A DNA stretch of 6,323 nucleotides, taken from positions 1 to 6,323 of the forward strand of contig PBPV01000086.1 of the NCBI GenBank assembly GCA_002724815.1. Reading direction: 5' to 3'. Source of the stretch: Methanobacteriota archaeon (GTDB lineage Archaea > Thermoplasmatota > Poseidoniia > Poseidoniales > Thalassarchaeaceae). Below the pieces are notes generated by a model. That model was not told where the DNA came from. It ran no database searches and saw only the letters and a program-made list of their open reading frames with translations. Position numbers and translations under genes: made by a program. Position 1 is the stretch's first letter; the number at the start of each line of letters is the position of its first letter. Positions 1 through 5,204 of this stretch are shown here, one piece after another.

Positions 1-826
1 CGGATGCGGTCGAGATATCGATCACATTCACGGGTGACAATCTGTGATGTACTCTTGGAGGCGTGTGATCGACTTGCAACTGCAAGGTGGTCGCCACCGT
101 ATCACGCGTCATATCTTCACCTCGCCCGGGAACGTTTCTTACTCCGGTGAGGAAGGTTCGAGTTTCAGCGCTTTGAAGGGTAGCTGCTGCGGTGAGCGGT
201 ACTTCAATGCTGAATCCGCCGTTATCCGACAGACTGCCGTCAGACCAATACTGCACACCATCGAAGACCTCTACGGTGATTCCTAGATCGTTTGGTGCAG
301 GTTCGCTACTACCTTCGTAAACGACTCGTCCTGACCAACGCAAGCGATCATCTGGACGAACCGGTGTAGCATCATCGAGTGGACCTGTGCGCGGTTCTGC
401 AACATCCTCTACAGAATAGGTTGATGCATCAAGAACCAAATCGTTCTCAACACTGAACGTGTGGTCGATGAATTCAATCCGAGTTGGAATCGTAGAACCC
501 AATTCTTTGAACTCTAGAGCCAGATCAGAGACATCTTCGTCAGGCCAATCCCATGAAAACTGGAAATTGAAGTTTGTATGAATCCATGGCAAGCCAGTAT
601 CATTTGTGGTCACGACTGCAGAACTACTCGGTAGGATGGTAATGAATTCACTCTCAGAACTCCAGACATCTGTTCGACCATTGTACGAAATTCGTTGTTG
701 ATCCCTCTCAGGGTCGGGCCCTTCAAAATCAAAGATTAGTGAGATGTATTCGAAATCAATGATTCCATTGGCATCAACGAGACCCACCGAAATTGATTGA
801 TCCGTTCCACTGTAGACATCCCCACC
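1..826 (-). repeat. Copy 2 (partial) of the ~396-residue protein repeat
   Basis: Residues about 1141-1415, continuing past the window edge. Matching landmarks are W-D-W-P-D-E-D-V (1232-1239), W-S-G-R-V-V-Y-E-G-S-S-E-P-A-P (1304-1318), D-N-G-G-F-S-I-E-V-P, and V-D-H-T-P-P-R-V (1392-1399). The offsets to copy 1 are 397, 396 and 395 residues. The middle segment matches the carboxypeptidase-regulatory/Ig-like style of sandwich (G-x-V-x-Y ... P ... G-F-S-I-x-V-P). The segment equivalent to the copy 1 calcium loop would fall outside the window. Confidence 0.58.
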
Positions 827-3800
827 GTCCTCATGGTTTTCCCAATTCAATCCAGTGAAAACCGAAGTCATGTCCTTACGGGTTAGGTACGTGGTTAGAT
901 CATATGCAAACCCAGGTCCTTCATCCCCAATAATCAGGTTTCCAGCAGGGTCGTGACCCGATACGTAATAGGAAACTCTAGCCATGTTTGGGTTTCGAGA
1001 ATCATCAATCATCCCGAAGAAGACCTTCTCAACATCTTCGGTGTAATTCGTCATGGTTTGAGCAACATATTCGTCAGGATCAGGCTCTCCATTACGATTG
1101 ACGTCGTGATCTGCTTCCACCCAATAATTTAGCGTGAGGGATTCAGGGTGGCCAACTTGGTCTGACACCGTAATGGCAATTTGTTGTGCGGCCGAGCTGG
1201 CTTCGTAGTCACCTTCTGCAGGCCATGCATCAATAATCTCTGGCGAGGAATCGTCAATTCTGAGAGTTCGCATCCAAGATTCATTGGTTGGCATGACCTT
1301 GGTTGGATCACGTACATTGTAGGTCTGAACCTCAAAGGTGATTCCCTCGGGGATATTCATGTCTGGAACAGCGATGGAGATGAAGAAAGTCCCATTTGGA
1401 TTGGAGTTGTCTTTCCACGAAGAGGCCGTGAAGTCACCCTGTGCATCCTTTCGAGCAACACGCACGTCGAATACGGAATTCAGTGGAGCATCTTCAGTTC
1501 CATCAAACCAGATTTGTCCTTGGAAGTGCACGGTTTCTCCGGCAACAACCCAATCTCCATTCTGTACATCTTCGTTGACCACTTCGCCTTCAACATCGTG
1601 AATTGAAAACCATCCCAATCCATACGATTGATTCACTCTAATGCCTGCAGAGGATCCCGTTGTGGACAATATAGCGGGTGTAAGTCCGGTATCGTCCGTA
1701 CAACTTACACGCCATCCAACATTGTCTTGCTCAGGGAAATCATCAGTGACTCTAAACATCCAGTGGATCTCAAAAATTCCATTGGAAAGATTGGTCCAAG
1801 TCCCTCCTTGATCTGGAATAATCCAATCTTCAGGGTCATCATCAACCAATGTTCCATCATCAGCCCAAGATAGTTTGGGGGCATAGGAATTGGGTGAAGC
1901 GATGAACATCAATTCGGCATCCGTTATGCTAGCCGCATTGTCTCCGATCACGTGACGTGTCACGATTTCATACGATTGCGAACGCTCGTGTAGAATCATG
2001 GTTTCATCGTAATTGATGTCAAGGTTGACAGTGGCCATGGTGTATTCAATTGTCATTGAGGTGATTTTCAGTTGTCCTGCTGATGCCGAACCTACTTGCA
2101 CTCCGATCACTTCGGTTCCTGTTCCTGTTCCCGGTACAATGCAGTTGAACGCATTTCTCAAATCGACATTTGGAGCCGCATCTCTGGCTGTGGTTGTTCC
2201 GACCAAAACACCATCATATTCCCATTCATATCCACTCACTCCACACGAAGTGGGTGTCCCTGGATCCGCGTCAAAGATATCGATTTTGACGTCTCTAGGC
2301 GCATTTGTATAGGTGACCAAATTAAAGTCAAACAGAGTTGGAGAGTACTGATTATTTGAGCCCGAATCTAAATCGATACAGAATGCCATACTCGTTGAGG
2401 TCGAAGCGAATGTGACGATTGAACCCTGAGATGGTACGCTGACACGAGTACCACTCGTACAACTCGTTGACCCCTCTCGGAAATAAATATCCAAACCGCT
2501 ACCTCCAGGTGTTGAAGCATTCCACCAGACAGAAGCCGCGACAGGGGCGGCACCTTGGGTCCCAGTACGGTAATATCTGAATTGTCCAGAATTGACGTAA
2601 CTTGAGGTATACGAAATACCTACGGTGTCAATGATTGGGGCTGCTGTAGAAGATCCATTTAGCCATGCACGCCACCCAATGTCATTTCCTGCATTGGTGA
2701 ATGTGATGACCTGTCCAGCGTTATTTGCACGTTTCCAAGTGGTTCCACCATCATTGGTGATTTCAAGATCCACACTCGTTCCGGTGGGTTCCCAAGTGAT
2801 TGCAGAATCAAGTGTGACTTCGCTGATTGAACGCGCAAGTCTCTGCATACTGGACGTGACAATCGCAGAACTCGATGATGGCGTCCCCATCCAATCAGCA
2901 GCGCCATTGCCATTGGTGATGATTTTTCGATTCGTGGTCGAGGTTGGACAATAAGATGCTGAAGTTGCATAAAGGCAGGTATGTCCGATCTCCCCATTCA
3001 GATTGGATAGACCCATCGATGCATAGGATCTAGTGAATTCACCCTGCAACTCTGGCCAATTTGTTTGATGATGATAGATGCTAGTCCAAGATACTCTGTT
3101 GGTATCACAATAGTAGGAATAGGCATAGTAATAGCAGTACACGTTGACTGCGATCCTGGGCATTTGGACAACCAACCCGGTCGGCTTCAGATAACCACTG
3201 AACGTACTGCTTCCGCCACCACTAGAAATGGCACCAAGACTCCATGTCTGTAGGGCAATATTCGGATTACTACGGCTCACTTCCCACAGGTCAATGTTGT
3301 ATGAATTTCCATTTCGAGTTCTTTGAACGACATACATGTCATTTGTGTTGGGGTCGATGGAAATTCCACCAATTTCTTGAGCCATCCAGAATCGCTCACA
3401 AGTGTAAGTCACAACATTTTGCTGATTCTTTGTAACCGTCCATTTGGAAATACCGCCGTACGCAGAGGAAGTCCCGGTGTAGAACGAAGCCATCCAAACC
3501 GTTCCGTCACCATCGCTTGTCATGTCTGAGACATAGTATAGGTTGGTTGAGCTGCAGTTATTGTACGCCATCGTTACGGTCCCAATGTAGGCACCAGTAG
3601 ATGCATTGTATCGGTTCATGGAATTGAAGTTGTATCCTCCATACGACGAAGTAATGCTTGAATAACGAATAACGTGATATTCATTCAATTGTTCAACAGT
3701 CGCTCCGATGTAATTCCCCCAAGTTCCACCGGAAAGACTGATTCTTCCGGTATCACTGATTCCGTTGTATCCGGCTTCAGCACTGGAAAAGTGATGTCCA

Positions 3801-4246
3801 GTGGTGTTGATACTCCCACCGGAACTGGATGAGACATCGTTGGTATTGTCCATGTCCCAATAGGTCGTCGTTTCAGTTGGGCGCAATTCCACTTCATTGT
3901 TTTCCACTTTCACGTTTTGTTTGTACATGTAGTACCAACCGAACTGGTTGAGATACTGTCCTTGTTGGCTAGAACCGGTCGTTCCCGCCCCACCAAAATC
4001 AGCATTTGTTGTCCGGTTCATCCAAGTCGAAGTCGAGGCCGATCCTTCAACTTCAAACTCGACATTTTGCACATCAGCTCCGTAAGGTAGAGTCACTCCA
4101 GGGGTGGGCGAATCACCTGCTTGGCTGAACACATGGGTAAATGTCGATGTTCCATCTGTGAATTGGGTTTCAGTGGCAGCATCTGCCAATGGTAGTGCAT
4201 AAGAAAAGAGTAGGGTAGATAGAATGAATATCGCAATTTTTCTCAT
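1..4246 (-). CDS. Giant secreted multidomain beta-sandwich protein, C-terminus cut off by window edge
   Basis: The frame is open from the ATG at 4246 to base 1 with no stop, giving at least 1415 residues. A signal peptide (residues 1-23) shows it is exported. Visible order: an N-terminal module with V-T-L-P-Y-G-A-D-V (near 50-59); a propeller-like Gly/Trp/Tyr-rich region (about 185-400) with S-D-G-D-G-T-V-W at 244-251; a module with an Asp-box (497-504); further beta-rich segments; then a repeat of about 396 residues, one full copy and one partial. All 11 cysteines lie between 231 and 849. At least ten N-x-S/T sequons, such as N77, would suit archaeal N-glycosylation. The start is supported by the signal peptide and by GAGGG nine bases upstream. 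I know no single family for the whole protein. A surface, adhesin-like or S-layer-associated role is inference; any C-terminal anchor lies outside the window. No catalytic motif was recognised. Confidence 0.93.
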   Translation of the reverse strand, partial: MRKIAIFILSTLLFSYALPLADAATETQFTDGTSTFTHVFSQAGDSPTPGVTLPYGADVQNVEFEVEGSASTSTWMNRTTNADFGGAGTTGSSQQGQYLNQFGWYYMYKQNVKVENNEVELRPTETTTYWDMDNTNDVSSSSGGSINTTGHHFSSAEAGYNGISDTGRISLSGGTWGNYIGATVEQLNEYHVIRYSSITSSYGGYNFNSMNRYNASTGAYIGTVTMAYNNCSSTNLYYVSDMTSDGDGTVWMASFYTGTSSAYGGISKWTVTKNQQNVVTYTCERFWMAQEIGGISIDPNTNDMYVVQRTRNGNSYNIDLWEVSRSNPNIALQTWSLGAISSGGGSSTFSGYLKPTGLVVQMPRIAVNVYCYYYAYSYYCDTNRVSWTSIYHHQTNWPELQGEFTRSYASMGLSNLNGEIGHTCLYATSASYCPTSTTNRKIITNGNGAADWMGTPSSSSAIVTSSMQRLARSISEVTLDSAITWEPTGTSVDLEITNDGGTTWKRANNAGQVITFTNAGNDIGWRAWLNGSSTAAPIIDTVGISYTSSYVNSGQFRYYRTGTQGAAPVAASVWWNASTPGGSGLDIYFREGSTSCTSGTRVSVPSQGSIVTFASTSTSMAFCIDLDSGSNNQYSPTLFDFNLVTYTNAPRDVKIDIFDADPGTPTSCGVSGYEWEYDGVLVGTTTARDAAPNVDLRNAFNCIVPGTGTGTEVIGVQVGSASAGQLKITSMTIEYTMATVNLDINYDETMILHERSQSYEIVTRHVIGDNAASITDAELMFIASPNSYAPKLSWADDGTLVDDDPEDWIIPDQGGTWTNLSNGIFEIHWMFRVTDDFPEQDNVGWRVSCTDDTGLTPAILSTTGSSAGIRVNQSYGLGWFSIHDVEGEVVNEDVQNGDWVVAGETVHFQGQIWFDGTEDAPLNSVFDVRVARKDAQGDFTASSWKDNSNPNGTFFISIAVPDMNIPEGITFEVQTYNVRDPTKVMPTNESWMRTLRIDDSSPEIIDAWPAEGDYEASSAAQQIAITVSDQVGHPESLTLNYWVEADHDVNRNGEPDPDEYVAQTMTNYTEDVEKVFFGMIDDSRNPNMARVSYYVSGHDPAGNLIIGDEGPGFAYDLTTYLTRKDMTSVFTGLNWENHEDGGDVYSGTDQSISVGLVDANGIIDFEYISLIFDFEGPDPERDQQRISYNGRTDVWSSESEFITILPSSSAVVTTNDTGLPWIHTNFNFQFSWDWPDEDVSDLALEFKELGSTIPTRIEFIDHTFSVENDLVLDASTYSVEDVAEPRTGPLDDATPVRPDDRLRWSGRVVYEGSSEPAPNDLGITVEVFDGVQYWSDGSLSDNGGFSIEVPLTAAATLQSAETRTFLTGVRNVPGRGEDMTRDTVATTLQLQVDHTPPRVHHRLSPVNVIDISTAS
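827..2014 (-). repeat. Copy 1 of a ~396-residue protein repeat
   Basis: Residues about 745-1140. Landmarks that recur in copy 2 are D-F-P-E-Q-D-N-V (836-843), F-Q-G-Q-I-W-F-D-G-T-E-D-A-P (908-921) and R-I-D-D-S-S-P-E-I (996-1004). Between the last landmark and the end there is an Ig-like segment ending in S-G-H-D-P-A-G-N, with a possible calcium loop at 1046-1059. Similarity to copy 2 is visible as spaced motifs in protein, not as DNA identity, so the duplication is old. Boundaries are approximate. Confidence 0.6.
1070..1111 (-). other. Possible calcium-binding loop in the giant protein
   Basis: Residues 1046-1059 read D-H-D-V-N-R-N-G-E-P-D-P-D-E. The spacing of acidic and Asn side chains (D1046, D1048, N1050, N1052, D1056, D1058/E1059) with a glycine at 1053 resembles the D-x-D/N-x-N/D-G-x-x-D loops of dockerin, thrombospondin type 3 and EF-hand-like calcium sites. 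It is a motif match by eye only. Confidence 0.5.
2735..2758 (-). other. Asp-box motif in a beta-sandwich module of the giant protein
   Basis: Residues 497-504 read T-N-D-G-G-T-T-W, which fits the Asp-box (BNR) pattern S/T-x-D-x-G-x-T-W. The surrounding module (about 470-560) reads as D-L-E-I-T-N-D-G-G-T-T-W, then a G-x-x-I-x-W-R-A-W-L strand, then A-P-I-I-D-T-V-G-I-S-Y. Such isolated Asp-boxes are common in secreted beta proteins and do not imply sialidase activity; only one copy is seen here. Confidence 0.55.
3047..3694 (-). other. Propeller-like, Tyr- and Cys-containing region of the giant protein
   Basis: Residues about 185-400 contain recurring short strands ending in aromatic residues. 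They include Y-H-V-I-R-Y (190-195), S-D-G-D-G-T-V-W-M-A (244-253) and G-I-S-I-D-P-N-T-N-D-M-Y-V-V (about 294-307). This resembles blades of six- or seven-bladed propellers of the NHL/SMP-30/kelch kind, where D-x-D-G or D-P-x-x-x-x-x-Y turns recur. I could not count regular blades, so the fold is a guess. Cysteines at 231, 283, 371 and 380 lie in it. Confidence 0.4.
4178..4246 (-). other. Signal peptide of the giant secreted protein
   Basis: Residues 1-23 have a short basic start (M-R-K), a hydrophobic core (I-A-I-F-I-L-S-T-L-L-F) and a small-residue end A-D-A before A-T-E-T. This fits the A-x-A rule, with cleavage most likely after residue 23. There is no lipobox cysteine and no twin arginine, so Sec export and type I signal peptidase cleavage are expected. 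A peptidase of that class is encoded about 1 kb away on the other strand. Confidence 0.85.
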
Positions 4247-4260
4247 TTTTGACAACCCTC

Positions 4261-4282
4261 GCCGACTGTCGGCTACGCCGAC
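4261..4282. repeat. Three alternating copies of GCCGAC / GTCGGC
   Basis: GCCGAC (4261-4266) and GTCGGC (4268-4273) form a perfect inverted repeat around one base. A further GCCGAC (4277-4282) makes a second inverted repeat with the middle copy around a TAC spacer. It lies 15-36 bases before the giant gene's ATG, so it would be in or at the edge of its leader and could act as an operator or as alternative RNA hairpins covering the ribosome binding region. Confidence 0.6.
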
Positions 4283-4293
4283 ACCCGTGCCAT

Positions 4294-4303
4294 TTGATAT
4301 CAA
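4294..4303. promoter_or_regulatory. TTGATATCAA palindrome, candidate TATA element or operator
   Basis: A perfect 10-base palindrome in the most AT-rich part of the gap. Read on the minus strand it lies about 48 bases before the giant gene's ATG. That would place a start site near 20 bases upstream of the ATG, reasonable for an archaeal TATA box. Being symmetrical it could equally serve the plus strand (leader near 70 bases) or bind a dimeric regulator. No convincing BRE is visible. Confidence 0.35.
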
Positions 4304-4311
4304 TCTATTCC

Positions 4312-4330
4312 GGGCCCGTTAGGGCCCGTT
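4312..4330. repeat. Direct repeat of GGGCCCGTT, 10-base period
   Basis: Two exact copies of the nine-base GGGCCCGTT (4312-4320 and 4322-4330) separated by one A. Each contains the palindrome GGGCCC. A period of about one helical turn puts both on the same DNA face, as expected for tandem protein sites. Function is unknown. Confidence 0.6.
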
Positions 4331-4391
4331 CAAGGCGAACACTCAACTGTGGCTAGAGTTTCGCCGGGGGTAGCCAGAAGCAATTCTAGCC
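4328..4391 (+). promoter_or_regulatory. Overlapping hairpin arms in the leader of the membrane-protein gene
   Basis: Several complementary segments compete with each other. GTTC (4328-4331) pairs with GAAC (4337-4340). GGCGAA (4334-4339) pairs with TTCGCC (4360-4365). GGCTA (4351-4355) pairs with TAGCC (4371-4375), and GGCTAGA (4351-4357) pairs with TCTAGCC (4385-4391). The last stem ends only five to eight bases before the start codon candidates, so it could affect translation if transcription begins upstream of 4328. It matches no riboswitch I know. Confidence 0.4.
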
Positions 4392-4398
4392 GAGAGTG

Positions 4399-5199
4399 AT
4401 GGATATGAGTAAATTGTTGGCACCGTTCAAAAATTGGTGGGAAGGACAGAGAGAACGTCATTTGTTCATACTCGGAACGCTATCATTCATTTCATTCTCA
4501 ATGGTCATGTGGGCCATTGTTTTCTTCTTCTTTTTGGATGGAGCTCAAGTTGAAGATCTTGAGCACCTGCGTACCGGTACTTGGATCGGTTTGTTCATTG
4601 GATTCACTGCATTGATTTTCATTGGGCCGGAATTTATTCATTATCAAGGTCAATGGAGTTACTTGATGCAGACATTGAACCTCACTTCTCGTGCTGAATT
4701 GGGACGCGAGCGTAAGGAGGCCGAAGAAGCCGCCAAAACCTTGGGTGCGATTTGGAGTGCCCGTCTGAAAGCGCATTACATTGAGCATGGATTGCTCCGG
4801 GGTCGTTCGGCTCCAGAGGAAGCGAATCAAACGGTTCCCGAGGATTTTGTCATCAATTGGTGGGCGACCGATGATTCACGCTTATCGCGAGTAATCAATA
4901 TTGAGATGTTCCGAGAGCAGTGGTTCAATCGCTCGTTGGCCTTTGTCACTGTGAGCGGTTTCCTCTTGCAGTTGTACAACATGATTTGGGGAATTGCAAC
5001 ATCCGAAAGTGGAGCACGAGAGAATACACTTCACATCTGGGAATTCTTGAACGGAATCTCTCCCGGTTCGTACGCAGCACCATACTTCGATGATATCTCT
5101 GGTTGGGTGTTGTTGTTAATCATGGGCGCTCTCATGTGGCTGTCTTTCCCAGCTCCAGGCGATAGGCCCGAGCACCACGTTGTAGAAGAAGAGGAGTGA
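4399..5199 (+). CDS. Four-helix integral membrane protein of unknown function
   Basis: I do not recognise the family. The product is about 266 residues. Predicted membrane helices, numbered from the ATG at 4399, are about 22-46, 61-77, 180-199 and 234-250. Between helices 2 and 3 lies a soluble stretch of about 100 residues. It starts with a highly charged helical segment (A-E-L-G-R-E-R-K-E-A-E-E-A-A-K, near 99-113) that could be a short coiled coil, and contains N-W-W-A-T-D-D. The N-terminus is Trp/charged (K-N-W-W-E-G-Q-R-E-R-H) and the C-terminus acidic (E-E-E-E). There is no signal peptide apart from helix 1. Start choice is uncertain among GTG 4396, ATG 4399 and ATG 4405; GTGAT at 4396-4400 could be a weak ribosome binding site for 4405. 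It ends six bases before the signal peptidase ATG, so co-expression and perhaps a physical partnership at the membrane are likely, but the role is unknown. Confidence 0.9.
   Translation: MDMSKLLAPFKNWWEGQRERHLFILGTLSFISFSMVMWAIVFFFFLDGAQVEDLEHLRTGTWIGLFIGFTALIFIGPEFIHYQGQWSYLMQTLNLTSRAELGRERKEAEEAAKTLGAIWSARLKAHYIEHGLLRGRSAPEEANQTVPEDFVINWWATDDSRLSRVINIEMFREQWFNRSLAFVTVSGFLLQLYNMIWGIATSESGARENTLHIWEFLNGISPGSYAAPYFDDISGWVLLLIMGALMWLSFPAPGDRPEHHVVEEEE
5191..5196 (+). promoter_or_regulatory. Ribosome binding site GAGGAG for the signal peptidase
   Basis: GAGGAG lies in the last codons of the upstream gene, eight bases before ATG 5205. It favours that ATG over the in-frame GTG at 5196, which would overlap the upstream stop by four bases (GTGA) but would sit on the binding site itself. 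The arrangement indicates translational coupling. Confidence 0.6.
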
Positions 5200-5204
5200 A
5201 CGCC

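Larger units (their letters stand above)
4247..4398. promoter_or_regulatory. Divergent intergenic region with promoters for both directions
   Basis: This gap of about 150 bases lies between two genes that point away from each other, so both promoters should be here. I see no ORF in it. Its left part (4261-4282) and middle (4312-4330) hold GC-rich palindromes and repeats, and an AT-richer stretch lies at 4290-4310. The right part (4328-4391) can form several hairpins in the RNA leading into the membrane-protein gene. No promoter can be assigned with certainty by eye. Confidence 0.7.

Noticed and set aside
44..286. Plus-strand 80-codon frame at the left edge
   Set aside because: It is antisense to the second repeat copy of the giant protein, whose frame is open and matches the first copy.
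1181..1606. Plus-strand frame of 141 codons opposite the giant gene
   Set aside because: It is antisense to a continuous, protein-like minus-strand frame that has a signal peptide and repeats. Its product has no recognisable domain or upstream start signal, so it is a shadow frame.
2115..2132. Three tandem hexamers (GTTCCT, GTTCCT, GTTCCC)
   Set aside because: They encode a short Gly-Thr run in the giant protein. This is too short to count as a microsatellite or regulatory repeat.
2625..2997. Overlapping frames of about 110 codons on both strands
   Set aside because: Both lie within the giant gene in other frames and their translations show no motif. The real frame here encodes the Asp-box module.
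4498..4830. Minus-strand 110-codon frame inside the membrane-protein gene
   Set aside because: The opposite strand encodes a coherent membrane protein with clear helices in tight coupling with the next gene. This frame has no such features.
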